This document shows positions 1 to 12,799 of a stretch of DNA of 64,000 bases, piece after piece. Made by a program: the position numbers and the translations under genes. Below the pieces are notes generated by a model that was not told where the DNA came from, made no database searches, and worked only from the letters and a program-made list of their open reading frames with translations. The stretch is taken from positions 1,375,034 to 1,439,033 of the forward strand of contig NW_006920420.1 in the NCBI RefSeq assembly GCF_000344685.1, read 5' to 3'. Origin of the DNA: Gloeophyllum trabeum ATCC 11539. Its lineage: Eukaryota; Basidiomycota; Agaricomycetes; Gloeophyllales; Gloeophyllaceae. Each line of letters starts with the position of its first letter. Positions within the stretch are counted from its first letter, which is position 1.

Positions 1-1
1 T

Positions 2-88
2 AACCCTGCAGACATGTTCACTAAGAACTTAGGACATGTCAAATTCCTGCGTTTCAGAGCGCAACTCGGACTTAGGTTCTACAAGTAA
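2..88 (+). mobile_element. 3' end of a Ty1/copia retrotransposon polyprotein (RNase H C-terminus), partial
   Basis: The open frame entering from the left edge encodes NPADMFTKNL followed by a short basic tail and a stop at 86-88. This is the characteristic end of the Ty1/copia RNase H domain (N-x-A-D-x-[FL]-T-K). The rest of the element (gag, protease, integrase, reverse transcriptase) lies to the left of the window. A purine-rich tract at about 135-145 and a TG-starting LTR follow, as expected for the 3' end. Whether the copy is intact cannot be judged here. Confidence 0.85.
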
Positions 89-145
89 TCTAAGTCAGCC
101 CAACGCTTGCATGCGCGATTATCCGCGGCATTTAGCGAGGGGGAG

Positions 146-480
146 TGTTGAACTGGGCGCTGACTTAGCTGCCAGGTTCTACAACGTACCAGAACATACC
201 GGAACCCTCTGGAATATTCTGGTATATTCCATTATTGTACAAAGGCACGGAGCTCATGTGGGTCAGTGACATCATAGGTGGAGCTCAGTAGGATTATAGA
301 TATTCCACGTAGCTTAGTCAGCCTATGGGCCACAGTGTATATAAACCCTGCAGCTCTGCTACCTAATGAAAAAAGGGTCGTTCATACGAGCTTTACCACT
401 AGCTACAGCATCCAACCAATACAGGTGAGTTGTGTAGGGCGCACTGTGCGTGCTGCTGCCTCCATAACTCTTCATCACAC
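146..480 (+). repeat. 3' LTR of the copia element; right end uncertain
   Basis: The LTR should begin with TGTTGAAC at 146, directly after the polypurine tract. A TATA box (GTATATAAAC, about 337-346) marks the likely LTR promoter. The right end is not certain: I see a CACA at about 477-480 that could be the terminus, but no clear inverted partner of TGTTGA. The 5' LTR is outside the window, so the borders cannot be confirmed by self-comparison. Confidence 0.5.
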
Positions 481-1039
481 AGTCGCTTCAATAAGATGTG
501 TGCTGTCCACTCAGAATGGAATGTGTAGAGTTCAAACTCGCCTCCCCAGGTTTATGTTGTTTTGTAACCACTTATAAGAGGAAATATCATGGCATTTGCA
601 TGCAATGATTGAATGAACCTCGGAAATCCATGCAATCCAGATAAATGTACACATGTATGCTTACTGCATATTCCGGGCAATGGAACATCTCTTGGACTGC
701 CCAGGATAAGTATTCCACTCGATCTCCCGGACCTGGAAACTCACTCAGCCCGATTAGCAGCATGCGAACTGACTATGACTCGAGATGTTGACATTGATCT
801 CAACATGCTATGATACAATAATTTGTATGAAATAGTACTCAAGCTGCACAAAGGAGGGGTAAGCTGCCGACAGCCGTCGGCGCTTCTCGAGTAGCCGTCA
901 ATGAGGAATTTGTTTGACCCCAACTCCAAGGGCGAGGCGGGGGAGGACACCTGACATTTGCCTTTTTGGTCCACCTATCACGTGAACGCTGAACACTCAA
1001 CCGCGCGCGCCGCAACGCGAATGTGGCGTCGACCTAACC
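481..1039. other. intergenic, upstream of SMC2
   Basis: No protein-like open frame is visible on either strand. The stretch must hold the SMC2 promoter. I see no convincing TATA box close to the start codon. Confidence 0.6.
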
Positions 1040-4000
1040 ATGCGTATCGAGGAGCTGGTGCTTGAGGGTACGCGTTTTATCTCCGAACACGTCTTCGGTC
1101 GGCTGAATTTTGCTTTCAATGGTCTTGAATCTGCTCAGGCTTCAAGTCTTATCCAGTCCGAACTCAAATAACGGGATGGGATCCGTCTTTCAACGCGATC
1201 ACTGGGCTGAATGGCTCGGGCAAGTCGAACATTCTCGACGCGATATGCTTTGTTCTGGGGATGACGAATACTTCTGCGGTGAGCGACATAAAACTGCAGA
1301 CTTGACAGTGATCTGACTTTGGTTCCAGATGCGCGCTCAAAACCAGCAAGACCTGATCTATAAGCGCGGACAAGCCGGAATCACGAAAGCAAGCGTGACG
1401 ATCGTGTTTGACAACTCAGATCGGGCGACGAGTCCACCGGGGATGGAGAACTGTAAGCAGATCACCGTTACGCGGCAGGTGAGGCATTGCGCGCTCTTCC
1501 TCTACCGTGCGCTAACAACTTAAGTACGGATTAGATTGCGCTCCCTAACATCTCAAAGTATCTTTTGAATGGCCATAAATCTCAGCAGCACACGATACAG
1601 ACCCTTTTCCAAAGCGTCCAGCTCAATATCAACAACCCGAACTTCCTCATCATGCAAGGACGTATTACAAAGGTGAGCCACTTGTTAAGATTTGATATAT
1701 TCATACTGAGAGTCGCAGGTTCTCAACATGCGCCCTCAAGAAATCCTTGGTATGATCGAAGAGGCGGCGGGTACTCGCATGTTCGAGGAGCGGAAAGACA
1801 AGGCGAAGAAAACGATGGGGAAGAAGGACAAGCGGGTGCAGGAGATCAACTCCCTGCTCGCTGAAGAGATCACGCCGAAACTCGATGGGCTGCGTGCGGA
1901 GAAGCGAGCCTTCCTACAGTGGCAGAAGGCCTGCTCGGAACTAGAGCGAATAGGGCGGCTGTTGAGGGCTTGGGAATGGACGGAAGGGAACCAGAGAGTG
2001 GAGAGGAAGCAGGCTGAGATCGAAAAGAAGGAGAAGGAGATGAAGCGTATCCAAAAGGACAGGGGACGGTACGTCAAGGAGGGAGATGCGGCGGAGAAGC
2101 AGTGCGAGCAGCTGAACGCGCAGCGGGATAAGGAGCTGAAGAAGGGTGGGAAGTTCAAGAAGCTGGAAGAGGAGGTGGGAGAGCTCGAGAAAGTTCTGGT
2201 CAAGATCCGGACGCAGGTCGAGATCAAGGAAGGCACGATCTCTGACGAGGAAGGGAAAGTGATGACCTTGGAGAAGGAGCTGAAGGAGGTGGGTCGTACG
2301 TATGTTTGCACGGAAACCTGCTTATGGTGGTGTAGACCGAGGAAGCGTTGGCCGAGAAACATGCTCAGGTCGAGCACCTCCAAACGTCGTATGACAGCAT
2401 TAAAGAGAAGCACACGGAGACACAGAATTCCCTTACGACCTCCGAGGAGCTCCTACAGTCCCTGCTCACCGGTCTCGGTGCAAATCATGCCGGCGGTGGC
2501 GGATACATGGGCCAACTAGCCGACGCGAAGGCACGGCTCGCGCAAGCCACCGCAGAAGAAGAGCAGTGCAAGACAAAACTGGGTCTGAGCGAGAAGGAAC
2601 TGAAGGCATTGCAAGCCCGCTGGAAGGAAGTTGAAAGGGAGGCAGGGGACAGCAAGAGGAACCTGGAGGTGATGAAGACCGAGGTTGAGACGCTGCGCGA
2701 CAAAGTTGCACAATCGGGCTGGAGCGCGGAGAAGGAGCGGGAGGGCCAGGAGGCGCTGCAGAGCGCGAAGGATGAAGTGAGGCGACTAACAGAGGTAAGG
2801 AAACCTATTGCACCTTGGCTACCGTACGCTAACCGAGGACGCCACAGCAACGTGACGCGGTCAAGCAGCGACTTTCTTCGTTAAGCTTTGACTATACCTC
2901 TCCGCGCCCTAACTTCGATCGGTCTAAAGTGAAGGGGCTTGTGGCGTCCCTGATCTCCCTAGATCCCTCCGACTATAACAAGTCAACGGCTTTGGAGATA
3001 ACCGCGGGTGGGAAGCTCTACAATGTTATCGTCGACGATAACAAGGTTGGCGAAGACCTTCTGAAAAACGGCGGCTTGAAGCGTCGAGTTACTATCCTTC
3101 CCTTGAACAAGATTGACAACAGCCGGATGCATGATGATGTGAGTCTCAGTGTGCGAATTGCGACGTTCTCGTATGTTGACTTTGTTTACTCAGAAAGTCC
3201 GCGCGGCGGAGAGGCTGGCGCCGGGCAAGGTCCGGTTGGCGCTCTCTTTGGTTGGTTATCCCGAAGAAGTCAGCAATGCCATGAACTTCGTCTTCGGGAA
3301 AACCTTGATCTGCGACGACGCGCAGTCCGCGAAGCTGGTGACCTTCTCGAAGGAGGTCGGTGGTGCTCGGTCGGTCACTCTGGACGGGGACGTCTATGAT
3401 CCGTCAGGCACCCTCACCGGTGGCGCAGCTCCTAGTGCCAGTGGCGTCCTGGTGAAGGTCCAGGAACTGTTGGACGCAGAAGCGAAGCTGAACGAAGCCA
3501 AAAGTCGGCTGGATGCGTTAGAGCGAGAAGAGGAGAGGAGCCGATCGGCTCGAGAAAAATGGAAGAAGCTCGTAAGGGAGCTTGAAATCAAGGAGCACGA
3601 GTTAAGGCTGCTGGAAGAGCAGGTTGGAGGCAGCAATGCGGCCAGGGTAAGTGGCAGTCAGACCGTCACTCGAATGACCTAATATTTCTTGTTGTACAGC
3701 TCTCCGCCCAGATCGATGAGATGAAGTCCACTATCGCCGAGCTCCAAGCCTCCGTACAAGCGGCCAAAGAGAAGCAGAAGTCCGCTCGAGACGAATGCAA
3801 GAAGCTCGAGAAGGACATGGATGAGTTCAAGAACAACAAGGAGGGCAAGATCGACGAACTCAAGGTAATCGCCACCCCGTGGCTCATTGTGAGCGAACTT
3901 GCTGACGATGCCTGGGTCAGGCTGATATCGCCAAGCAAAAGGCTGCGCTGCAGAAGCAAGCTGTGGTGGTGAAGACGCAGCAGAAAGAGGTGCACACTGC

Positions 4001-5469
4001 GACGCTGGAATTGGGTGAGTCAACGTCTCTAGATCATAGCGTTTGGGTGGCGCCGTCAACTTTCGCTCGTAGAGCAATTCGACCAAGACATCGAATCCGC
4101 CAAGGCCAACCTGGACGAAGCGCGTGCCGGTATCGAACAGTTACGGGAAGAGCTCAGCGAGTTAACGCAGGAGTTGACCAAGCGCGAGGTCAGCCCCCCT
4201 TCCTTGTATGCATTGACGGTTGGATAGGCTAACGCAAGGCACGGAAGGCCGCTCACGCGAAAGTGGAGGCTAAACTTCGGGAAGAGCGGGCGACGCTCAC
4301 GCGCTTCGACAACGAGCTGAAGGAGCTCGATAAAGTGATCCAGGAGAAGAAGCAGGCAGTTGCTGACGCGGACCTGGCGGTGAAGAAGCTCGAGCACGAT
4401 ATCCAGACGCTGTCCAAGGAGAAGACCACGGCGAGCAACTTCGTCGCGAACTTGGAGAAGATGCATGAATGGATAGCCGAGGATCACGAGTAAGTGTCTC
4501 GGCCGCTTGTACTCATAGTTTGGCGCTGACGACGTCCCTTACAGGCTCTTTGGCACACCTGGGAGCCAGTACGACTTCGCGTCGGTGGACATTCCCCTGC
4601 TGAGAGAGAAAGCAGCGGAGCTGGAGGATCAGCAGAAGGGGATGAAAAAGAAGGTCAATCCGAAAGTCCTCAACATGATTGATAGGTACTTCAGCCTCTC
4701 CTGACATTCACGCACATGCTGATAGAGGTGACAGTGTCGAGAAGAAAGAGGCGGCGCTGAAGAAGATGCTGTCCACAGTCATGAAGGATAAGGAGAAGAT
4801 CGAGGAGACGATCGAGGAGCTCGACCGGTATAAACTGGATGCCTTGGAGAAGACGTGGACGAAAGTCAATGGGTGAGCACTTATACCCCCGGGCTTCCTG
4901 CGGTTACGGAACTATATTTGCAGCGACTTTGGCGGTATCTTCGCCGAGCTCCTCCCGGGCAACTTCGCGAAATTGCAACCACCTGAGGGGCAAGACCTTA
5001 CGCAAGGACTGGAGGTTAAAGTGCAGCTGGGCAGCGTCTGGAAGCAGAGTCTAACGGAACTCAGCGGTGGCCAACGGTACGTCATTCACCACCGTCCCAT
5101 TGCACATACGCCTCATACCACTTCATACGCAGATCGCTGATCGCGCTGTCGCTCATCATGTCCCTCCTCCAATTCAAGCCCGCGCCGATGTACATTCTGG
5201 ACGAAATCGACGCGGCACTCGACCTCTCGCACACGCAGCACATCGGGCACCTGTTCCGCACGCGGTTCAAGGGCTCGCAGTTCATCGTCGTCTCGCTCAA
5301 GGAGGGGCTATTCACGAATGCGAACGTGCTTTTCCGCACGCGGTTCAGGGACGGCACGTCCATCGTCGAGCGGACGGCGCAGCGGTCGACGTCGGCGTTG
5401 TATGCGGGTGAGAAAGATTCGGAGGGAGATGAGAGGGCGCCGAGGCGGGGGAGAAGGGGTGTAGCATAG
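1040..5469 (+). CDS. SMC2: condensin subunit SMC2
   Basis: SMC2 is an ATPase of the SMC family that pairs with SMC4 in condensin to compact mitotic chromosomes. I join 16 exons: 1040-1067, 1139-1278, 1329-1478, 1535-1672, 1719-2288, 2336-2794, 2848-3138, 3194-3646, 3700-3864, 3921-4014, 4073-4188, 4239-4489, 4545-4685, 4735-4872, 4924-5076, 5133-5469. All phases fit, giving about 1207 residues, the usual family length. Visible features are the start [17 protein letters not shown], Walker [10 protein letters not shown] (residues 32-40), two long coiled coils, a hinge at about 520-665, the ABC signature LSGGQR (about 1091-1096) and Walker [13 protein letters not shown] (about 1115-1126). The N-terminal block matches SMC2 rather than SMC1, 3 or 4. 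The gene appears intact. Confidence 0.97.
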
Positions 5470-7146
5470 AGTGTGCATCTTGTTTTATTCGGTTTCGCTC
5501 TTGTTATATGTATGGTACTGTACGATTATGTGGGTATTTACGGTATGAACTACAGGTTCACCCTGTCGTGGGGGTGACCGGACAAGAGACAAATGACAAA
5601 TGAAACGAATCATAGGCAAACCAAAGAGTCGTGCTGGACAAATTCGGCCTAGGCCACCAAGAGCCCGAGGCTAGCCAGAAGAGAACAGACACATACATCA
5701 AAAGGTTTGTGCCAAGTGTGTCGCTGAAACATCCCCTCATCCGTGCTTTCCATGTTGATTCTCTTAGAATAGCACAAAACGCCTGCAGCGCCGAGTAGCG
5801 ACTGCCGAAGCGTATGGTCGAGTGACGTGCTGCGACGAGCTTGTATCCGCCGCGCCGAGCACAAGACATCCAGATACAACTGAGGGATCAAAGTCATAGT
5901 ATTCCACGGAAGAGATTGTGTTCAAGAGGGTACGCGTATCTTATGTACCATTAGTGACTCTTCGATACGCATGGTAAGGTTGAAGCCACAATCGCGTCGC
6001 GTCACGAGATTGTGCAACGCGCACGTGGCGAGTGACAGAAAAGCAAATGTCAAGATGGCCTTCCGGCTTTCACTGCAGATTGAAGTTCCAGATTCACACT
6101 GCAAGTTCCCCAGGAGCCCAATCCGCGTCTGGATACTGTTTCGTGCGGAACATGCCAACGACTTTCTCATACAAATGTTTAATGAGGCTTAACAAAGGCG
6201 TCCGCCCCTTCTTACATGACGACTTCCGTCAAACCCGAGCCTGTTCGATGTATTGGTCTAGATGAAGAGCGTTGTATATAAACGTATATTGTGAGATTCG
6301 CAACGACCTCTTCTTTCACGTCTTTGTAACAAACGTCTCTCGCAGGTGGTCATGTTCACTTACCCAACCGGCCTGTCCACACTCGCTCAGCATCGGAAGC
6401 TATGTATTTCCAACTTTGATGTTGAAACATTTCTGTTTACTCAGAAGGTCGTGAATACGACTTTACTTGCGGCGCATCCTAGAGTCTTAGAGTAAAGGAC
6501 CTACGCTGCTTTGCCCGTCTTGCCCGAAACCACCTGAAGACAAGGGTCTAGATGATCGAAGATGATTGCCTCGAACTCAACGAGGTACTTGTACTTCGTA
6601 GAGTTTACTGAAACTAAACTGTAGTTCACTTCGGAGACTCCGTTTAAGACGCTCCTTGGATCAACCTTCAAGCTGAGAGTCGTCACTGATGAAGCATTGA
6701 CGTGCCTCGATTCTTCACTCGAGACACTCCCTGTGATTCAGCGCGATTGCGTCGTCTTATATTGCCCCTTTTTTCCGCGAGCCATTTTCATACGCCGCTG
6801 GATTAGGTGAGCTTGTCGTCTGCTTGTGGCACGATCGTGACGTGCGGCTGGTTCAGAACGTATGTCTGTGGCCACCACGATGTTATTGTCACTGATGCGA
6901 TATAGGCTGCGCGTTGGTTATTCTGACTCTGAGGTGCCACAATGACCGCCCCGCAGCTGTGGCGAGTACTCGGGTGCCACGGAGTTGCTTTCCTTGTATA
7001 ACTTCAGACGCGGCTGGCACAAATCGACGATCTCCTACCTGCTATGTTCGTCTCCCTTTCTGTCGACGTTTCTCTTGCCAATATAGGTGAGTTTCTCCGA
7101 GTCTTGTCGCGCCTTATGTTTCGGCATTTTCGAAAGGCTCCCCACA
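5470..7146. other. intergenic; one possible coding relic at 6501-6737 (minus strand)
   Basis: Open frames here are short and look random, with one exception. On the minus strand, a frame of about 79 codons without an ATG ends at 6501 and contains VEFEAIIFDHLDP in a protein-like context. It could be a last exon or a gene remnant; I do not recognise the family. A TATA-like CAATATAAG lies upstream of it on that strand. Confidence 0.35.
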
Positions 7147-7200
7147 AGAAGAACATGGCACAATATGCGTTGGAACGCCACGAAGTGGCGTTGTTCTTCT
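7147..7200. repeat. compound hairpin
   Basis: An 8-bp perfect inverted repeat (AACGCCAC, loop GAA, GTGGCGTT; 7174-7192) lies inside an outer pair AGAAGAAC (7147-7154) and GTTCTTCT (7193-7200). Directly adjacent ATATGC and GCATAT also match. It lies 75 bp upstream of the start of the hypothetical gene at 7276. Its function is unknown. Confidence 0.5.
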
Positions 7201-7275
7201 GCATATTTAATGCAAAGGTATGTGTCCATACTCGCTAAGACGTGGACGGTATCCCGGCCTGCCGCTCTCGATCCC

Positions 7276-8041
7276 ATGAGCGAAGTCACCCCTGGCATCC
7301 CAGATTCTTGGCACCAGATCGCAAAGCTCCTGGCCGATACGCTCGCTCAGCACGCGGAGCAGATCACCGCTATTCTGCTGCAGTCCCTGCCGGGGCTCGA
7401 GGGCCTCCAGGATATCGTCCGGGAGGAGCTTCTGGCTGTGTCGCGGCATCCGCTGTCCCTCGCTGTCAGCACAGACATGCAGGGTGTATGTCGTCTCGCG
7501 CGCCTGGATGCGTCCGCTCCGAGCCAATCCGGGGACCATCCTCGGTATACTATCATATATGACAAGAGGATTATGGAGCTTGTATCTTGGTTGGCGCGAG
7601 ACCTCTTCGTCGCCGGCGTGACCATCCAAGTCTTTCGTCTTGTCTTGTATCATGTGGCGAAACGCGTTCCTATGTCATCGTCCAGTCTCGACAAGATTCC
7701 GGAAGGAATGGTGCAACTTGGCCAAACTATGGCTTTTGGGGGCCAAATAGCTTTGGAACTGAAGATACAAAGCTCCGGTGCGTTTTCATGGAAGGACATA
7801 TGTCAGATCGTCATCACTCCGCATGCTGATGTGGGTGAGGATATAATGAATCCAATTGGTGCGTGGTAATTCGTCTTTTGCATACGTTGCTCGCGATCTA
7901 ATTTTCCCTCGTGCACCAGTCCAATTTCGTGCGGGCTGGCCGAAATCACTATCCCTCCTCAGCCCTTTCCGCCGGTCAGAACATACGTTGGGGGTCAAAG
8001 GTGGATATGAACTGCGACGTCTATGCGCATTCAATCCATGA
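7276..8041 (+). CDS. hypothetical protein
   Basis: Two exons, 7276-7858 and 7920-8041, join in phase across a 61-bp GT-AG intron to give about 234 residues. The start is the first ATG giving a protein-like frame (MSEVTPGIPD). The N-terminal half is helical and Leu/Ala-rich, followed by a segment of mixed hydrophobicity (MAFGGQIALELKIQ) and a C-terminal end GGYELRRLCAFNP. I see no signal peptide, membrane span or catalytic motif, and I do not recognise the family. A 40-bp stretch upstream (6962-7005) recurs at 10828-10868, which suggests this gene belonged to a duplicated segment with the neighbouring ubiquitin-like gene. Gene-hood is supported by the long frame and in-phase intron only. Confidence 0.45.
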
Positions 8042-8480
8042 GGTAGTCGTTAGTAGGGATGTGCGCTCGCGCCGCGTTGCTCGCGTACCGCGGCGTCGTG
8101 TGGGATGCCAGTGGTTGCACTGTCGAGCTGCAAAGTCCTCTCCTTTCTCAGCTCTTTTTGTAATCAAACGAAAGATCATACTCTAAGCATTCTATTGGTA
8201 TTGGTTCTGATGTATTTGGTGGAGAACTCAGTGTATTTTACAGGGTTGCCTGGTATACTTTGTGGGTCCCTCAGCCACAGTGCAGAGAATTCGCAGTTGT
8301 CTGTCGCGGACTCCAGCCGTAGAGAATGACTGTTCGCTATGCTCGCAATCATGGAGATCGGAGACCTCTTGGCACACAGCATCGGCACACTTGTATATCA
8401 TCATGAGACAACAATCATCTCGTAGTATATCAGACCTGTATATCCGACCTGTCTATCCCAATGATCATAGCATCTATGGA

Positions 8481-9795
8481 TCATATAAATGGTGCGAAGT
8501 CGTGTGCTATCACATCTCCGGAGGGTAATGTTTTGCATATAGGAACCATCCATATGTTATTGTACGAGCTGTAATACCAGCAGGTTGTGAAGACAAACCT
8601 CAGGCAGTAGCGGTGTTGTCGACCTTGTTCCGTCATCTTGAAGGCTCGTAGGCCTTCTCGTATATACTCGCTGTAGTCGCTGCACACCACTCTGTGAGCT
8701 TCGATGTAGCTAGGTTTTCGTGGCACTGACCTCTTTAAAAGCCTCTCGAGCGAAATCATATGCTGTAGAGTCTCCACCCACCATCTGCCTGCAAGTGGGA
8801 AGGAAAAAGGCCAATCACGCTCTGGGTCCACGGATTCTGGACAGAGCTTGACGACAACTGGGATGGTGAGGGAGAGACGCATGCCAGGCGTAATCACCGC
8901 CCACGCTTGGTCGTAAGTAACGAGCTTGCCGTCCAGTACATGAATACTCTTCGCGAGCCCCTCATCGTCATATCCAGAGCAGTATACGAACGACGCCGCC
9001 CGAGCCATATCCGACCACGGCTCATTTCCTATAGATAATTTCATGACGTCCGTCAATAGCTAATCGTGCTCTTAGAACCAAGCACCACAAATTAGCGCTG
9101 CGTGGCCTACCTGAAAACTGGTGCAGAACTCGAAAGGCACAAGAATCTCTTCCCCAGTCGCGCTGGTGACACAGACAGGCTCCTTCCCGCGCTCAATACC
9201 ACCTTCCCAGGGATACCCGAGTGTCCGTGGGTTACACATCGCAACCTGAGATTTGCTGGAGGTGAGCGTCACAGGGGTATGCGAGTCCCTGCTGGCCGAA
9301 CTGGGTGAGGTTTAAATTGTGGACCGCCGTATGCGACGCGACGATACTGACGGACCTTGAACCTGCACACAGCCCCAGGGCGACCGAGAGCTTCATCCGT
9401 GCTTCACGGAGTTGCTCGGCGTATATCCTCACTTCCTCCTCGGCGAACATGCGCGTACCGGCACTACGGAACAAGGCAGGCCAAGACTTGCTTCCTTTGC
9501 TGCTGAGCGAGTGTGCAATCTCCGTCACTCGTACATGGACCGAGTTGACTAGAGTCTTGCATGACATCAAATTGCGCTCTAGGTCCTCGCTGGCTCGCAT
9601 ACCAAGAACCCGCGCGGATGAGGAGACTTGCACCAGCAAGATCTGGAGAAGCTGCAGCTCGCGCTGTAGAGCTTTGTGCTCCTCGTAGATCAAATCGACC
9701 CGCGAGAGCCTCTTGGTAAGCGCATGAGTTATACCGAGCAGAGTCGTCACGTCGCCAATGGACCCGATGGAGAAACTTGCATTCAGCGTCGACAT
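8481..9795 (-). CDS. coiled-coil plus ubiquitin-like (ULD-type) domain protein, copy A
   Basis: Three exons, 9795-9352, 9245-9111 and 9059-8481, give about 385 residues. Residues 1-145 form a helical N-terminal domain (start MSTLNASFSIGSIGDV; HALTKRL; EEVRIYAEQLREARMKL) like the N-terminal domains of fungal STAND-type and related proteins. Then comes LGYPWEGGI and a segment ending in ITPGMRLSLTI. That arrangement resembles the ubiquitin-like domain common in agaricomycete proteins, where a similar R-P-G-M-x-[VL]-x-[ML] strand closes the fold. The C-terminal part has a Cys/Trp-rich end. Copy B at 12800-14255 shares exon order and these motifs. The first splice is the weakest: I use a GTCAGT donor at 9351, chosen to keep phase. 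A biological role is unknown; such genes are expanded in mushroom-forming fungi. Confidence 0.65.
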
Positions 9796-10289
9796 AGTCT
9801 ATACCAGCTGGAGACGCAATCGTCTCTCACGATGCTTTGGCTCGAAGATGGGACAGGGGGACGCGGTTGTCCGCCTCCTATATACCTGAAGAACACGAGG
9901 CAGGTCGGGGTCTTCTGATATACTCCGATAACTGATAGTCCGTGCCAGGCGTCAGGAATGCTATGTCGCATGGGAGTGGGGACCCACATATCTCAACAGG
10001 AACATACTGTAAGGTCGAAGGTCTGGAGATATGGGGCGGGCCGAGAGAAGGACCATCGCTGTACGGTCGACTGCTGAGCGGGAGCCGCGGAGGTGGGCGG
10101 CGACGTGACGTGGAGGGAAGAAGGGTGTTGGAGTGATCGAGGAGAAGATGAGATCCAGAGAAGGAGGATAGTAAATGCTGCGTAGCCGCCTTTTTATTTG
10201 CTCTTCGTTCATGCGTTGTACCGTGCGATTATCGAAGGCCATTTATATGTATGGATTGCGGAGGTACCGATGGTCAGTACTCAGGTGAC

Positions 10290-10470
10290 GGCGGATGGGC
10301 AGGCTCGATGCGCCCAAGTCGTAGAAACCAATTCAGAAGCCGGAAAGGACAGGCCTCGAGTCGTATATACTCCTCATAGTTGGACACGTGAGGGAGATAG
10401 GTTCGGATGGTGGCCACAATGGCAACTACACGATTGGTCCTGGCACTACCGGTCATTTGCATAGAGCACC
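10290..10470 (-). pseudogene. possible relic of a third ubiquitin-like-gene copy (C-terminal part)
   Basis: On the minus strand the translation contains HVSNYEEYIRLEACPF, which lines up with VCSDYSEYIREGLRAF in copy A (about 8630-8690). At DNA level both carry AGGCCT followed by TCGTATATACTC at the same place. No continuous frame with the rest of the protein is present, so this is best read as a decayed fragment. The match is short and could be coincidental. Confidence 0.35.
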
Positions 10471-10827
10471 GAGGCAAATAAAACAGCGCAAGGATTGATA
10501 ACAAAGAGGAGATGCGTCCATCCTGGCACCAGCTCTTCCATGCGCACGGGCAGGTGGATGCCACATACGCGTCGCGTCACGGCTGGGGACTTTCAGTGTG
10601 CACGTGATGGTTGACCAAAGAGGTAAATGTCACGCAAGTGGAATCCAGTTCTCTACTTCCCTGGTTATGCGAGGACGGCTCGCTCCTTCAGGTCAGAATC
10701 AATAGTATCCAGATGGTGTCGAACACGTCCTGCTATAACTGATATCCTTGCGGTTAACTGCTGCTCATATGCATCCTTTACATAAACTTGTGCTGTAGCA
10801 TCATTGAAGCCCCTCCCAGATCATAGG

Positions 10828-10868
10828 GAGAACTCTGGTGCCACGGAGTCGCCCTCGTCATACAAATC
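10828..10868 (+). repeat. short duplicate of 6962-7005
   Basis: The two stretches share GAG-ACTC-GGTGCCACGGAGT-GC with only scattered differences over about 40 bp. Each lies 1.5-2 kb from the stop codon of a ubiquitin-like gene (A at 8481, B at 12800), on the same side. This is what a tandem segmental duplication with later decay would leave. Confidence 0.5.
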
Positions 10869-12799
10869 CGCATGCATCCGACGAACGCTTATCTCTCTCC
10901 TTCTGATTACACTTCTGTCAATCATTCCCTCGCCGCCCTACGTTTTCCTGTCCGGATTCTTCCAGGTCCCAGCTTCACTTGAATGACTTACCTCTTAATG
11001 CATCATGGCTCAGGCCGTTGCGAATGATGTTCCATATCAGTCAGTGAAACATATGTATCTTGAAGAATCTGATGTACACCATACGATCGCCACCCGATGG
11101 CAAGTTCTTGTGTGCGACGGAGAACGACGTGAAACGTTCACAACTCTCAAGTATGCTCTATTTGGTGCTCCCCCTTCACCACTCGAATTATGTTGCTTTT
11201 TTCCAGCATAATCAATGGCCGGGCATTTACTTAGCTCAGTCTGATGCTCTCTCGGAGTCCACTCGTCCCAGGGGAACGCAACCCATGCTTGATCCTGCTG
11301 AAAATCTACATAACACTCATCCAAGGATCAAACACAAGCAATGCAGCAACTGCATCACTCATCAAACTAGGCCCTTGGCTCGCCAGTACCTTGAGTTGTC
11401 AGACTGTTGTCCCACCCCGCGGGCCCCTGCCAGAGTGGTACACCGGTAAGTAGTCCTTGGTCTTCTACGGCTTCAGTCTATTGGTGCGTTTTTGATTGAA
11501 TGTCTCCGTCGTACTGCCAGCTCCCATGGTAGATTCCTGCGCGCCAAGAGTCATTGTTTCGCAGGCGCGGCGATGGAGATGCGTGTCGTTGACGTCTCGG
11601 ATTAGGAACTCGATGCGGAAATCTCATTGCCATTATATATGCAAGGCTGCTTACCTGGGCTTGTGCGAAACATATTGTTGTCCTTCAGGGAGGCGAGCGA
11701 GATTCCTCTGTCGTAGCTTCGTTATCCCGTAAGTCGTTCTATCCCGGTCCAACCTACTTAGGCTATTGTCATCACGGCTCTACTGATAAAGGTGACGAAG
11801 GCATGGCTGAGAATATAATACGTCCGCCTCATGACGGTAGCGTTGTTCTCGTTCTCTAGCGTGTTCAGTGCAATCAGTCAGGGGTTCACAGCGCAGTTCC
11901 CCCATTGCCCGTGCGCCCCCTTCGCACTCCGAGCGCTGACCCTTAGTTGTGTTGGTCAAAGTCCCCTCAACCCGAGAAACCGACGTCCGAATGCACAGTA
12001 GGGGCCAGTTACTTTCACGAATCACGGGCTCGCAGCTGATGGACCCTGATCCGCCCAACCTGTCCGTTTGCTCCACGGGTCGTCCTCACAATCCCGCAAG
12101 CTGGTGGTAGATTCAGTTCCCCTTTCGCTGCATCCCTCGTCCACGGTTTGTTGGTCCATCGAACCATCTGCGGGGAATTCAGGAGGCTCATGTCACGGTG
12201 CGTCGATAGGTAAGTGATCGCACTGTAACCCTGATAGTGCGGAAACGGTAGAGGAGTTGATTCCCCTTTCGTCGATTCCTAATTCATCGAAGACCGTTTC
12301 ACGGATCTTAACTCCTCCGAACGATCTGCCGTGGATTCAGGTCAACGTGAGATGCGAGGGAGATCGGTGAAACACAGCGTATATGATTACGTCCCATCCC
12401 GCGAGCCTTTTGATGGGAGCAGCTAGTGGGTGGCCACGGTATGATGACGACTGACGAAGTACTCCCACTTATCAGTGATTATAACCCTGCCCGCTCCTCG
12501 CCTTTGAAGGCCGATTTCCTGGGTGTGACGATAAACAGTCCGTACGTCCGTTTTCTGTTCAGCCCGAGGGATCCGCCTCTGAGCGCGGACTGGTACTCAA
12601 GTACGTGATCCACACGTTCGCCATTGTACCGAATATCTCGGCCAGGTCACATCGTTGTACACGTCGCGCGAAGTCCGGTCACCAGCGCACAACACCCATC
12701 AGCGCTGCCATTATCATCGCAGTATACAGTATACAACATACAACGTACGGCATACAACAACAGCACATCCCACATAACACATCCTACCGCCCGGACCAA

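Larger units (their letters stand above)
9796..12799. other. degenerate region between the two ubiquitin-like genes
   Basis: About 3 kb without a gene I can support. It holds the relics listed at 10290 and 10828. Downstream of 10850 a short frame reads ELWCHGVALVIQIRMHP and then breaks. Other open frames (11005-11211 plus, 11037-11324 minus) are short and contradict each other. Confidence 0.45.

Noticed and set aside
1736..2413. 225-codon antisense frame within SMC2
   Set aside because: Ser/Phe-rich mirror of the Lys/Glu coiled-coil codons; not a gene.
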